The notes under the pieces are model-generated. The model worked only from the letters and a program-made list of their open reading frames with translations, did not search any database and had not been told where the DNA came from. Source: Rhodobacterales bacterium (GTDB lineage Bacteria; Pseudomonadota; Alphaproteobacteria; Rhizobiales; Stappiaceae). From it: a stretch of DNA of 64,000 bases. Shown piece by piece: positions 17,339 to 26,772 of the stretch (positions are counted from its first letter, which is position 1; each line of letters opens with the position of its first letter). Location of the stretch: positions 1-64,000 of the forward strand of contig VIRH01000094.1 of assembly GCA_008107755.1 (NCBI GenBank). Reading direction: 5' to 3'. A program made the position numbers and the translations under genes.

Positions 17339-18261
17339 TTGTCAGCCGACCTCCTTTCAGACGCACTCACAGCATTCTCACCTGTCGCGCATACGGCGGG
17401 CGCCCTGGATCTGGGCGGCGACTGGGCGATTTCCTTTCCGGCGCATGAGGGATTGAAGGTTTTCGCCATTGTCGCCGGCCGGGCGCTGCTGCATGTCGAA
17501 GGGGAAGCAGAACCGCTTGCGCTGACTGCGCAGGATTGCGTTATCCTGCCCAACGGGCGGCCATTCACTATCGCACGTGACTTGTCGTTCCCACCCATCG
17601 GGCTCGGCACGATAGAGCCCTGTGAATGGCACGAGCGCGTGGCCACCATCGGGGGCGCGGGCATACGATGCTGCTGGCGGGCCACTTTGCCTTTTCCGGC
17701 ACGCAAACAACCCTGCTTCTTGGAAGCATGCCCCCTGTCCTGCGATTGCGGGATCAAGCGGGGCGAGATCATCTTCGCTGGGTTCTTGGCAAGATACGCG
17801 AGGAACTGGCCGAAGCAGGACCGGGCAGCACGTCCGTTATCCAGCACCTCGCCTACCTGCTCCTTGTCCAGGCGATCCGCCTCTACCTTGCGGCGGGGGC
17901 AGGACGCACGAAAGGCTGGCTGTTTGCACTCAACGATCCACGGATCGGGCGAGCCACGCAGGCCATCCACAACGCGCCCTCGCAGGACTGGGATTTGGCG
18001 AGGTTGGCTGCTGTGGCAGGCATGTCTCGCTCCAAGTTCTCCGAACGCTTTCGGATGCTCACCGGGTCGTCGCCGATCGACTATCTCATTCGCTGGCGCA
18101 TGCTGCTGGCCTGCCAGCGGCTGAAGACCGGCCGCGAACCTGTGGGCAAGATCGCCTTCGCCCTGGGATACAAGTCGGAGGCGGCGTTCAGCACCGCTTT
18201 CAAGCGCGTCATCGGGTGTTCTCCGCGGCGATACGGTCAGGAAATGCCCGACCTCTCATAG
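17339..18261 (+). pseudogene. AraC/cupin_6 regulator with one frameshift
   Basis: The N-terminal part from a TTG at 17339 reads the cupin_6 sensor (FAIVAGRALLHVEGEAEPL, then CVILPNGRPFTI). At about 17665, in a G-rich run, the family sequence jumps to the next frame and continues HTMLLAGHFAFSG and then the two AraC HTHs ending IAFALGYKSEAAFSTAFKRV. One extra base restores a protein of about 307 residues. It is either a real one-base deletion or a sequencing error in a G run. Its probable target is the divergent EthD gene. Confidence 0.8.
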
Positions 18262-18508
18262 CGCGTCACCTTCGGCAGACGCATCGGGACCTACGTAAAC
18301 CAGAGCACGGGATGACCCGATCAAACCATAAGTTGACATTGGCATTGAAAATCCATAAGTACACTGCATCGATATTTTCTTGCCGAGCTTTGGTTACAAC
18401 GCGATTGGCACCGCGTTCTTAACGAACCCTCCATTTAAAGCATCGTTATAACCACCTGCGAGCCGCTGGCTTGCCGGTTCCTCTCTCTATGCTATGAAAG
18501 GGTTCATC

Positions 18509-18718
18509 ATGACCACTGGCACAGTAAAATGGTTCAATTCCTCCAAAGGCTTCGGCTTTATCCAGCCTGACAACGGCGGCCCGGACGCATTCGTCCATAT
18601 CTCCGCTGTCGAGCGCGCTGGAATGCACGAAATCGTTGAAGGCCAGAAAATCGGCTACGACATGGAGCGCGACAACAAGTCGGGCAAGATGTCCGCCTGC
18701 AATCTGCAGGCCGCCTGA
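18509..18718 (+). CDS. cspA: Cold shock protein, CspA family
   Basis: A 69-residue OB-fold RNA chaperone. The RNA-binding motifs KGFGFI (residues 16-21) and DAFVHI (31-36) are intact. The start at 18509 (MTTGTVKWF) is preferred over an in-frame ATG five codons upstream; GAAAGGG lies upstream. About 245 bp of non-coding DNA precedes it, consistent with the long regulated leader of csp genes, and a strong terminator follows at 18787. A DUF6481 gene lies downstream, a common alphaproteobacterial pairing. Confidence 0.93.
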   Translation: MTTGTVKWFNSSKGFGFIQPDNGGPDAFVHISAVERAGMHEIVEGQKIGYDMERDNKSGKMSACNLQAA

Positions 18719-18786
18719 TAGATCCGGGTTCTGCTTTCCCTTGACCATGGATGTACTGGCACTGTCGAAAGCATGAGACCAAGCAA

Positions 18787-18812
18787 GGTCAGGCAAGTTG
18801 CCTGGCCTTTTT
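18787..18812 (+). terminator. Intrinsic terminator after cspA
   Basis: GGTCAGGCAA pairs with TTGCCTGGCC across a one-base loop (a ten-bp stem with one G-T pair), followed by TTTTT. It lies 68 bp after the cspA stop. A second perfect 8-bp hairpin (CCGCTCAC/GTGAGCGG, 18818-18835) follows directly. Confidence 0.75.
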
Positions 18813-18852
18813 CGTAACCGCTCACGGGTGAGCGGCCTCTACGAGAAAAGCC

Positions 18853-19092
18853 ATGCCCGAGAAGTTCAGCAAACTTCGCCGGCAGGCCTGCTCCGTTTCC
18901 GGCAAAGCCCGGTCGCAACTCTTCGAGCGCCAGCGTTCGATTGAAGACCTGGACGCGATCGTAACCGGCCGCAACGAGAAGCTCCGCAGACGAAGAGAGG
19001 CATGGCTTGCCAGGGATTTGCGAGACAGTGTGATCTCTGCAGCCAAGCCGGCTTTGAAAAGGGCGAAAAAGACCCGAAGCCGCTATACGTAA
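18853..19092 (+). CDS. Small basic hypothetical protein
   Basis: A 79-residue, Arg/Lys-rich protein (MPEKFSKLRRQACSV ... ALKRAKKTRSRYT), predicted mostly helical, with no family I recognise. It sits between the cspA terminator and the DUF6481 gene on the same strand, with a perfect hairpin 18 bp upstream of its ATG. The composition suggests nucleic-acid binding, but that is only an inference. It could also be a chance frame. Confidence 0.45.
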   Translation: MPEKFSKLRRQACSVSGKARSQLFERQRSIEDLDAIVTGRNEKLRRRREAWLARDLRDSVISAAKPALKRAKKTRSRYT

Positions 19093-19113
19093 ACCATCAA
19101 ATGGAATTGAGAT

Positions 19114-19494
19114 TTGAAAAGAACGAAAAACAGCGAATTCTCCGATCGTCGCAGCGCTGCGACCGACGCCAAGGCAGCCCTTGTTGAGGCGTTTCGTGCC
19201 GCAAAGGAAGCTGCCGAACCGACCCGCGAAGCCAAGCAGGCGGAGCGTCGTTTGATTGCCGAAGCGCGTGAACAGCGCCGGGCCGAGCGCGAGCAGGCGA
19301 AACAGGAAGAACAAAATCGCATTGCCACGGAAGCAGCAGCAAGAGAGGCCGCCGCCGCCGCCGAAGCCAGAGCTGAGATCGAAGCGCGCGAGCTGGCTGA
19401 CAAGACCCGTATCGAGCGCGTCCTGCAGGACGAAGCAGCCCGTAAAGCTGAACGCGACCGGCGCTACGCAAACCGAAAGGCCCGCCAGGCCTAG
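19114..19494 (+). CDS. DUF6481 family protein
   Basis: A 126-residue, highly charged, Ala/Glu/Arg-rich single helix (RRSAATDAKAALVEAFRAAK, long EAREQRRAEREQAK runs, ending RRYANRKARQA). Length and pattern match DUF6481, which often follows cold-shock genes in alphaproteobacteria. The apparent start is a TTG at 19114. The protein is probably a coiled-coil RNA- or ribosome-associated factor, though no function is proven. Confidence 0.75.
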   Translation: MKRTKNSEFSDRRSAATDAKAALVEAFRAAKEAAEPTREAKQAERRLIAEAREQRRAEREQAKQEEQNRIATEAAAREAAAAAEARAEIEARELADKTRIERVLQDEAARKAERDRRYANRKARQA

Positions 19495-19833
19495 GGTTCT
19501 GCGGTCTGCGCAAACGGAAACATCTTTTCCACGCGGCCCGGTTACTCCTGCATCAAGATCCGTCGCCTGGGTGATTGTCGACCTATGTCAGACCATCCGG
19601 GCGATCGCAGAACTTGGCCGAGAGAAAAGATGGATTTGGTTCCATTCAACCCTCGGCCGGTCAGAGGCCGCGGGCGAACGCGTGCGATGACTGAATTGGC
19701 GGTGCATCTCGCTCATCTGTTCGCGGCTCAACGATTGTCCAGTCCATCGAAAAACGTCTTTACCCGCCATTCCATCGTGACCTCGTGAAGCTTGATCGTG
19801 ACCGCTGGACCGCAGGCATGAAGCCCCTCCTGA
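19495..19833. other. Gene-free stretch between DUF6481 and clpP
   Basis: Frames on both strands look like random open frames in GC-rich DNA. I see no family motif, repeat or clear terminator here. Confidence 0.5.
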
Positions 19834-20439
19834 TCACTCGGTGATGTCGCGCCTGGTCAGGATGCAGTCGATCAAACCCCAGTCCAGCGCCTCTTCCGGT
19901 GTCATGAAGCGGTCCCGGTCCATGGCCATTTCGAACTCCTCGTAAGTCCGGTTGCAGTGCTCGGCATAAAGCCGGGTCATGCGCTGTTTTGTGCGCAGGA
20001 TTTCTTCAGCGTGGATCGCCATGTCCGAGGCCTGCCCCTGGAAGCCTCCGGATGGCTGATGGATGAGAATATTGGCATTTGGCAGAACTGAGCGCTCGCC
20101 CGGTTCGCCGGCCATCAGCAGAAACGATCCCATCGACCTGGCCGTGCCCATGCACAGGGTATGAACGGGTGACTGGATGAACTGCATGGTGTCGTACATG
20201 GCAAAGCCACTGGTGACCATGCCGCCGGGTGAATTGATGTAAAGCTGGATCGGCTTCTTTGGACTTTCCGCTTCCAGAAAAAGCAATTGCGCGCAGATGA
20301 GCGCGGACACCGTATCGTTCACCTCGCCGTTGAGAAAGACGATCCTCTCGCGCAGCAGACGGGAGTAAATGTCGAAAGACCGTTCGCCGCGGCTGGATTG
20401 TTCCACGACCATCGGGACGAGCTGCATCACTTCGCTCAT
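19834..20439 (-). CDS. clpP: ATP-dependent Clp protease proteolytic subunit (ClpP paralogue)
   Basis: A 201-residue serine protease. The triad can be placed at Ser102 ([10 protein letters not shown]), His127 (LIHQPSGG) and Asp176 ([12 protein letters not shown]). The usual GQAASMG around the serine reads GTARSMG, which marks it as a divergent paralogue; the main housekeeping clpP normally sits next to clpX, and neither clpX nor tig is here. AGGAG precedes the ATG. It forms 14-mers that degrade substrates delivered by Clp ATPases. Its isolated position suggests an accessory role. Confidence 0.92.
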   Translation of the reverse strand: MSEVMQLVPMVVEQSSRGERSFDIYSRLLRERIVFLNGEVNDTVSALICAQLLFLEAESPKKPIQLYINSPGGMVTSGFAMYDTMQFIQSPVHTLCMGTARSMGSFLLMAGEPGERSVLPNANILIHQPSGGFQGQASDMAIHAEEILRTKQRMTRLYAEHCNRTYEEFEMAMDRDRFMTPEEALDWGLIDCILTRRDITE

Positions 20440-20485
20440 GGGCGAACTCCTAAGATTTGATGATTTCAGGTGATTGAGAGGGCGG

Positions 20486-20875
20486 TCAGGCGGCCAGCAT
20501 CAGGATCGGCTCATTGCTGTTTGCAGCCCTGGCTTTCTGCGATGCAAGGCGGTCATCAGCAAGACGGTGCACGATCCTCAGGATGGTGCCGCCGTTGCTG
20601 CCAGGCCGAAGTTGAAACGCCACGACACTTTCCAGATAAGGCGGGGCATCATCCCGCATGCGGAAAGAAATCTCTTCGCCCGGCATCTCGGCCAGGGGTT
20701 TCACTTCAGCCAGGTCCTGATCCGGCAACCATCTTTGTCTGAGGGCCGGGATCGTGAGCGCCCGCCAAACCTTTTCCGGCGGAGCCTCCAGCGGGTACTC
20801 CTGGACCAGATCCCCCGTGTCTGCGTCTGTCCCCATGGTTGTTTCGAACTCCGCGTCGGCAAGCCGGTCACTCAT
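20486..20875 (-). CDS. SRPBCC domain-containing protein (AHSA1-like)
   Basis: A 129-residue START/AHSA1-like protein. The N-terminal strand and helix [18 protein letters not shown] is diagnostic, followed by RQRWLPD. The start at 20875 overlaps the end of the upstream ArsR gene by four bases (ATGA). ArsR-SRPBCC pairs of this kind are common; the SRPBCC protein is thought to bind a small hydrophobic ligand, but none is known. Confidence 0.88.
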   Translation of the reverse strand: MSDRLADAEFETTMGTDADTGDLVQEYPLEAPPEKVWRALTIPALRQRWLPDQDLAEVKPLAEMPGEEISFRMRDDAPPYLESVVAFQLRPGSNGGTILRIVHRLADDRLASQKARAANSNEPILMLAA

Positions 20876-21186
20876 TGGTCCATGTCCTTCAGCAAGGTCT
20901 TCAACGCATCGATGCGGGCAGGCCAATAGGCGCGATATTTCGCAAGCCAGCCGGCTATGAGGGCCAGTCCGTCAGGATCGACCTCATAATTCACGAACCG
21001 GCCCTGCCGTTCCTGCCGCACAAGTTTTGCCTGGCACAGGACGGCGAGATGCTGGGACATCGCCGGCTGGCTGATGTCCATGCCATCGCGCAGCGAACTT
21101 GCATTCATTCTGCCATCGGCCAGCTTTTCGAAGATCGCGCGCCGCGTAGGATCGGCCAGTGCCTTGAATATTTCAGCTTCCATCAT
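20872..21186 (-). CDS. ArsR family transcriptional regulator
   Basis: A 104-residue winged-helix repressor (FKALADPTRRAIFEKLADGR; recognition helix SQPAMSQHLAVL; wing RQERQGRFVNYEVDP). No CxC metal site is visible, so it is probably not a metal sensor. The two adjacent ATGs at 21186/21183 are alternative starts. It is first in a coupled operon with the SRPBCC protein, which it probably autoregulates. Confidence 0.88.
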   Translation of the reverse strand: MMEAEIFKALADPTRRAIFEKLADGRMNASSLRDGMDISQPAMSQHLAVLCQAKLVRQERQGRFVNYEVDPDGLALIAGWLAKYRAYWPARIDALKTLLKDMDQ

Positions 21187-21240
21187 GACAACAGATAAGC
21201 ACACACTTATGTATTGCGCAACTCTGATGTGAAGAGCTCT

Positions 21241-21352
21241 GGGCTAAGCGTTCCGCTTCCAGAGCCTGGATCTGATGACTGACGACCGGAGGCGCCAGGT
21301 TCGCGATGCCCGCCGCGCTAGTGAGGTGTTCCTGCGCGGCGCCCACAACCCT
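21241..21352 (-). pseudogene. LysR family HTH remnant
   Basis: On the minus strand one frame reads GAAQEHLTSAAGIANLAPPV then VSHQIQALEAERL, which follows the LysR helix-turn-helix pattern (S-x-T-x-AA ... PxxSxQIxxLE). Only about 35 residues remain, with no effector domain. It lies upstream of and opposite to the tctB/tctA remnants, where a LysR regulator of a tripartite tricarboxylate operon would be expected. Confidence 0.45.
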
Positions 21353-21543
21353 GGTTCTGAAGCCGACGCACGAAATGCAGTTTTGCTTAATCTAATAACC
21401 ATTTTAATTCGCTTTTGTTAAGTCATGCTATCCGCTACCCAAGAGAGTGGAGGAACTCAACCGTGCGCGCTGGGAGGCACACGCGGTCACTCATCCAACG
21501 TCGAAAATCAATCGCTTTCCGCTTGCGGGGCGCAGAGAGACGT

Positions 21544-21777
21544 ATGCATGAGCAAGAAAATCCTTGTGACCGGACCCTGGGCTACGCACTGGCGACCGAC
21601 ATGATCGGCTTTTACCCGAGCACGGCCGTAACCATTCCCCTCGCTGCCTGGCTCTTCGGTTATCGCAGCCCGCTTGGACTTGTCGCGGCAACCGTGATCG
21701 TTATCGGTGTCATCTGGCTGATCTTCGACTACGGAATGTCGCAAGACTTTCCGGCAGGACGCCTCTGGCAGGAGTGA
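21544..21777 (+). pseudogene. tctB: TctB-type small permease subunit, N-terminus lost
   Basis: The last about 65 residues match the C-terminal half of TctB: GFYPSTAVTIPLAAWLFGYR, then VIGVIWLIFDYGMSQDFPAG. Intact TctB proteins have about 150 residues and four TMs; here the first two TMs are absent and the upstream frame is unrelated. The stop overlaps the region just before tctA, as in intact tctBA operons. No tctC binding-protein gene is present. Confidence 0.7.
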
Positions 21778-21782
21778 TCTCA

Positions 21783-23291
21783 ATGTACTCCGATCTTCTT
21801 GGCGCACTTCCCGAAGTCTTTGGGCTTGCCAACTTCGCCGCCATCGTCATCGGCGTGATTGCGGGTATCGTCGTCGGGGCCATGCCCGGACTGAGTGCAG
21901 CAATGGCCATCTCCGTGCTTGTCCCCTTCACGTTCGGGCTCGAACCGCTGGTCGCGCTCGGTCTCATGGCCGGCATCTACAACGGAGCAATGTATGGCGG
22001 CGCCATTCCCGCCGTGCTCCTGCGCATTCCCGGAACTCCCGCGGCCGTCGCAACAACCTTCGACGGGTATCCGATGGCGCAAAAGGGCGAAGGCGGTTTC
22101 GCGCTGCAGGTGGCCGTCGTCTCGTCGTCGATCGGCGGCATCGCAAGCGCCTTCGCGCTGATGCTGCTCGCCCCGCCGCTCTCCAAGGTCACACTCCTGT
22201 TTGGCCCGTCGGAAGTGTTCTGGGTTGCCGTGTTCGGCCTTGCGAGCATCATCTTCCTGCTGGGAGGCAACCCGATAAAGGGGCTCATCAGTGCCTGTTT
22301 CGGTGTCTTCGTGTCGGTTGTCGGCTCGGATCCGATTTACGGAAACGACCGCTACACCTTCGGTCAGCCGGAGCTTCTGGATGGCATCAACATCGTCATA
22401 CTTCTCGTCGGGCTCTACGCGCTTCCACCCGTGATCGATCTGCTGGAAACGCCTGTGAAAACCGACGGCGTCAACAGTTCCAAGCTCGGAACGGAGCCGA
22501 TCTGGCGCGCCCTGCCCCGGATGTCCCACTTCTGGAAAACCTGGATCCGCTCATCGATCATCGGGATCTGGATCGGAATTCTTCCGGGCGCCGGCGGGTC
22601 CATGGCGGCTTTCATGTCCTACTACGAGGCGCGTCGGTCCTCGAAGACCCCGGACACCTGGGGCAACGGCGAACCCGAAGGCGTCGCGGAAGCGGAAACC
22701 GCCAACAATGCCGATACGGCGTCCGCCCTCATCCCGGCCCTGACACTCGGCATCCCGGGCACCGCTGTTGCCGCGTTCATGCTGGGCGGATTGCTCGTGC
22801 ATGGTCTCCAGCCGGGCCCAATGCTGTTCCAGGACAATCCGGACGTGGTCTTCGGCTTCATGTGGCAGTTCCTGTTCGGCGCCATCCTTCTGGTGCTGCT
22901 TGGCGGTGCGCTGGCGACAAACAGTTTCGCCCGTCTGCTGAACCTGCCGCGGCCTCTGCTGGGGTCGGTCATCATCGTGCTGATGCTGATCGGGGTCTAT
23001 TCCATCAACGGCCGGATGTTCGACGTGTATCTCATGCTCGGTTTTGGAGAGATCGGCTGGGTGATGGACAAGCTCAGGTTCCCGCTTCCGCCTGTTGTCC
23101 TCGGTCTTATCCTCGGAGGTTTTGCCGAAGAAAACCTGCGCCTTGCGCTGCGGATCGGACGCGGGGACTGGATGATCCTTTTCGCGAACACGACCAGTCT
23201 CGTGCTTGTCGCCCTGACGGTCGCCGTCGTCCTGGGCCCGATGATCAACCGGCGTATCCAAGCCTCCAGAAGCGAAGACGCCACAAGCTGA
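21783..23291 (+). CDS. tctA: Tripartite tricarboxylate transporter permease, TctA family
   Basis: A 502-residue permease with 11-12 TM segments. The TctA signature is complete: GAMPGLSAAMAI near residue 35, GGAIPAVLLRIPGTPAAVAT near 75-95, and the mirrored LGIPGTAVAAFMLGG near 330. The start at 21783 is chosen because CAGGAG lies 8 bp upstream; a GTG three codons earlier overlaps the tctB stop. The gene looks intact, but its TctB partner is truncated and no TctC gene is present, so transport function is doubtful unless other loci supply them. Confidence 0.92.
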   Translation: MYSDLLGALPEVFGLANFAAIVIGVIAGIVVGAMPGLSAAMAISVLVPFTFGLEPLVALGLMAGIYNGAMYGGAIPAVLLRIPGTPAAVATTFDGYPMAQKGEGGFALQVAVVSSSIGGIASAFALMLLAPPLSKVTLLFGPSEVFWVAVFGLASIIFLLGGNPIKGLISACFGVFVSVVGSDPIYGNDRYTFGQPELLDGINIVILLVGLYALPPVIDLLETPVKTDGVNSSKLGTEPIWRALPRMSHFWKTWIRSSIIGIWIGILPGAGGSMAAFMSYYEARRSSKTPDTWGNGEPEGVAEAETANNADTASALIPALTLGIPGTAVAAFMLGGLLVHGLQPGPMLFQDNPDVVFGFMWQFLFGAILLVLLGGALATNSFARLLNLPRPLLGSVIIVLMLIGVYSINGRMFDVYLMLGFGEIGWVMDKLRFPLPPVVLGLILGGFAEENLRLALRIGRGDWMILFANTTSLVLVALTVAVVLGPMINRRIQASRSEDATS

Positions 23292-23334
23292 CAAACTGTC
23301 GAGCGCATAACCAGAAACTTGCCTGAAACCTTGG

Positions 23335-23375
23335 AACCCGGTGCAGATCGATGATCCTGCATCGGGTTTTCTTTT
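23335..23375 (+). terminator. Intrinsic terminator after tctA
   Basis: AACCCGGTGCAG pairs with CTGCATCGGGTT (12-bp stem, one G-T pair) around a 9-base loop, followed by TTCTTTT. It lies 44 bp after the tctA stop. Confidence 0.8.
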
Positions 23376-23581
23376 GTCCCGCTCCGGGCTGACCTTGCCC
23401 CCGGGTTTCCGTTGAGCAAGGCCGCCCCAAGCACTATGGAGCCGATGCCCGCCGCCACCGCGACTGCACCGCGGGACAGCTATGGTCTTGAAAGACAGGA
23501 GGAGAGTGTCGCAATGTATGCACAGGCACCTCACGTAGAGTGAGATTTCGAGATACCGAGAGTCCACGCGAAAGGAAGAAT

Positions 23582-25297
23582 ATGTCGAAAAATGTGGCGC
23601 AGATAATTGTCGATGCCCTGCAGAAGGCTGGGGCGAAACGCGTCTATGGCATTCCCGGCGATACGATCAACCATTTCACGACCGCCGTGGCCAAGAGCGA
23701 CCTTCGCTGGGTTGGTGTCCGCCACGAGGAAGTCGGCGCTTTTGCCGCCGGCGGCGAATCCTACATGACAGGCGAATTGTCGGTCTGCGCCGGGACATGC
23801 GGCCCTGGCTCGCTGCACTTTGTCAACGGCATCTACGAAAGCCATCGCAACGGGGCGCCGGTGCTTCTGATCGCCTCGGACGTCGCGCGGACGGAAGCCG
23901 GCTTCAATTTCCCGCAGGAAGTCGATCAGAAGAAGATCTACGAGCAGCACTCCCACTTTTGCGAATATGTCTCGCACCCGTCCCAGGCGCGCCGCATCGT
24001 GACCAAGGCAGCGCAGGCCGCGCTGACGAAGAAGGGCGTGGCGGTCATCATCGTGAACGGGGACATGTTCACCGAGACCGATGATGACGCGATGGACTGG
24101 GAGGTCTATCGGCCGCAGCCTGTCTGCCGCCCGAATGACGCCGAGATGGACGAGCTTGCCAAACTGGTAGATGGCGCGGGTAAAGTCTCGATTTATGCCG
24201 GCATCGGTGCCAGGGACGCGCGCGAGGAAATCATCGCCTTTTGCGAAAAGGTCAAAGCGCCGATGGTGCACACGACCAGAGCGAAGGAGTTTCTCGAGCC
24301 GAACAATTCCTACAACGTTGGCGTCAACGGCATTCTCGGCAATCGGGCGGGTGTCGAGGCGCTGGAAGAAGCCGATCTCGTCATCGCCCTGGGCTGTGAC
24401 TTCGCCTACACGCAGTACTACCCGGACGCAAAGAAGATCGCGCAGATCGACATCGATCCGACCCATCTGGGGCGGCGGTCCGCCATCCACCTCGGGCTCG
24501 TGGGAGATGCGAAGACGACGATGGCCGCGCTGCTGCCACTGGTCGATTCAAAATCCGATGAGAGCCACCTCGAGACGCATCGCAAGCAATGGCAAAAGGA
24601 TTTGCAGGGCTATGTGGAAGAGGGCGAGGAGGGGGACCCCTCGTTGATCCACCCGCAATTCGTGGCCAACATGCTGGACGGAAAGGCGGCAGACGACGCC
24701 ATCTTCGTGTCCGACGTAGGGACCGCCATGGTCTGGATGCTGCGGCACCTGAAGGCCAACGGCAAGCGGCGCTTTCTCAACAGCCTGCTGCACGGCACCA
24801 TGGCAAGCGGCATGCCGCAGGCGATGGGGGCCAAGCTCGCCTATCCCGACCGTCAGGTCATCGCCATGTGCGGCGACGGCGGCCTGACCATGCTGATGGG
24901 CGATCTTCTGACGCTGGTGCAGGAGAAGATCCCGCTCAAGCTTCTGGTGTTCCACAACAACACGCTTGGCTTCGTAGAGATGGAGCAGCGTGTCGAAGGG
25001 CTGGTCGATCACTTCACCGGTCTGCACAATCCCGATTTTGCCAAGCTGGCGGAGACATGCGGACTGGCCGGATGGCACGTTGAGAACGCAGACGCTCTTG
25101 AGCCCGCCATGGATGCCTGGCTGCGTCACGACGGGCCGGCCTTGCTGGATGTTGAAGTCAACCAGATGGAACTGGTCATGCCGCCGAAGATCGAGGCGTC
25201 TCAGGTTGCGTCGACGGCCCTCTTCGGTATCAGGGCGGTGCTCGATGGCAGAACCCGGGAAGTCGTGGACCTGCTTAAGAACAATTTCCTGCGGTGA
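23582..25297 (+). CDS. Thiamine-diphosphate enzyme, pyruvate oxidase/PoxB-like
   Basis: A 571-residue three-domain ThDP enzyme. The N-terminal pyrimidine-binding domain has the activating Glu in VRHEEVGAFAAGG (about residue 50). A central FAD/nucleotide-fold domain covers residues about 190-330. The C-terminal domain carries the ThDP motif GDGGLTMLMGDL ... HNN (about 440-467). This organisation fits pyruvate:quinone or pyruvate oxidase-type enzymes, but acetolactate synthase-like or other 2-oxo acid enzymes cannot be excluded. GAAAGGAAG precedes the ATG. It stands alone, with no transporter or regulator adjacent. Confidence 0.82.
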   Translation: MSKNVAQIIVDALQKAGAKRVYGIPGDTINHFTTAVAKSDLRWVGVRHEEVGAFAAGGESYMTGELSVCAGTCGPGSLHFVNGIYESHRNGAPVLLIASDVARTEAGFNFPQEVDQKKIYEQHSHFCEYVSHPSQARRIVTKAAQAALTKKGVAVIIVNGDMFTETDDDAMDWEVYRPQPVCRPNDAEMDELAKLVDGAGKVSIYAGIGARDAREEIIAFCEKVKAPMVHTTRAKEFLEPNNSYNVGVNGILGNRAGVEALEEADLVIALGCDFAYTQYYPDAKKIAQIDIDPTHLGRRSAIHLGLVGDAKTTMAALLPLVDSKSDESHLETHRKQWQKDLQGYVEEGEEGDPSLIHPQFVANMLDGKAADDAIFVSDVGTAMVWMLRHLKANGKRRFLNSLLHGTMASGMPQAMGAKLAYPDRQVIAMCGDGGLTMLMGDLLTLVQEKIPLKLLVFHNNTLGFVEMEQRVEGLVDHFTGLHNPDFAKLAETCGLAGWHVENADALEPAMDAWLRHDGPALLDVEVNQMELVMPPKIEASQVASTALFGIRAVLDGRTREVVDLLKNNFLR

Positions 25298-25581
25298 CCT
25301 TGCTTGCGGTCGAGGTGGAGCACGTTCACGCGCCGTGACCGGTTCCGCTGAAGCGGCGGCGATCGTCATCCAGACGTTCGCCCGCGCCAGCAATTCATAC
25401 CGAATACTGACGCTCGGGCCGCGATTTGCGGTCCGGGCCGGCTGGCAGATTGCTCACGAACGTTAGCTTCAGCGGGCCGGCAATCCGGCAGGTGCGCGTC
25501 CCAACAGATGAACCGGACCTGGAATAATCAGCCGGCCGGCAAGGCGCCGCCACAGAAGGGTCATTGCGGCGTCAGGCTTTG

Positions 25582-26772
25582 TCACATACCCCGACCGCCA
25601 CACGGAAAAGCGCCGGGGCTGCCTGTCCCGCGCCCGGCATCGCTTGCATGGCTGGACGCAATTCCGGTCCGGATCGTTGCGGACACCAGCGCGAGAGCGG
25701 CAAAGATCATGATCGCGGTTCGCATGCCGAAGCCCTCCATCAGAAAGCCGAATATCGGCGCTCCGACCGTCTGGCCGATGGCAAGCATCAGGAACCCGAT
25801 CGTCAAGCCGGTTGCGGGCCGATCCGGCAAGGCGTGGACGCCCCATATGAGATACACCCCGGTCAGCATCACATAGGCAGACCCGAACAGCACTCCTCCA
25901 GCCAGGACCACAGCGGCAATTGTCACGCCGGAGCCAACCGCAACAATCGTGACCGCCAGGACACTGCAGAACAGCACATGGACTCGCCTCGGGCCGAACC
26001 GGGACACGAGGCCGCCCGCCCAGGCTCCCGCGATGCCGCCCGCGCCGATGCAGCTCCATAAAATGGCGGTCTTGCCCGGTCCCCACCCCAGGCTCTGCGA
26101 GACAAGCTGCCCGCCGAACGACCACATGGCGGTGCTCGACATTCCGGCCAGGAACGTTGCGACAATCAGACGTTTGATCGGTCCCGTCATCGCCGGCAGA
26201 CCGCCCTGGGGACGCGTGTCGCGAGAAGACGGCAGTGTGAGGGCGGCGCCAACGGCCAGAATGATAGCCATGCCGGAGAAGACCGCAAAGCTTGCGCGCC
26301 ACTGCCCGGCCATGGCAATGGCGATTGGACCGGAAAGGGCGACGCCCGCGCTCGTCCCGGCGTTGATGATCGTGTTTGTCGCATCCTGCCGATCGACGCG
26401 CACGGCGGCTGCCACCGCGGCCGCCATCGGCGGAGACGCGAGACCCGTGCTGGACCCGGCCAGGAGTACGGCGACAGCCAGGAACGCAGGCGTCGGCGCC
26501 AATGCGATTCCGGCCATGCCAATCGCAGCGAGGATCGCCGCCGCCATCGCCACAACGCGGGCGCCAAATCGCTCGGTCAGAGTTGCCGCCGCGATGATGG
26601 CGATACAATAGCCCGCGAAAGACCCGCCGGAAATCACACCGCTCAACGAAGGCCCAAGGTTCAGCTCGCCGTCGATCTGCGGCAGGAAAAGGCCGAAGGC
26701 GAACCGTGCAAAACCGTAGCAAAGCGCGACCATGCCGAAGCCTATCGCGCCGATGCGAAACGCCGGGCTCAT
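25582..26772 (-). CDS. MFS transporter
   Basis: A 396-residue, 12-TM major facilitator (first TM GAIGFGMVALCYGFARFAFG; loop 2-3 region TERFGARVVAMAA). The N-terminal GFGMVALCYGFARFAFG is like YbfB/YjiJ-type permeases. Its ATG overlaps the TetR stop by four bases (ATGA), so repressor and pump are translated together. It is probably an efflux carrier for a small molecule. Confidence 0.87.
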   Translation of the reverse strand: MSPAFRIGAIGFGMVALCYGFARFAFGLFLPQIDGELNLGPSLSGVISGGSFAGYCIAIIAAATLTERFGARVVAMAAAILAAIGMAGIALAPTPAFLAVAVLLAGSSTGLASPPMAAAVAAAVRVDRQDATNTIINAGTSAGVALSGPIAIAMAGQWRASFAVFSGMAIILAVGAALTLPSSRDTRPQGGLPAMTGPIKRLIVATFLAGMSSTAMWSFGGQLVSQSLGWGPGKTAILWSCIGAGGIAGAWAGGLVSRFGPRRVHVLFCSVLAVTIVAVGSGVTIAAVVLAGGVLFGSAYVMLTGVYLIWGVHALPDRPATGLTIGFLMLAIGQTVGAPIFGFLMEGFGMRTAIMIFAALALVSATIRTGIASSHASDAGRGTGSPGAFPCGGRGM

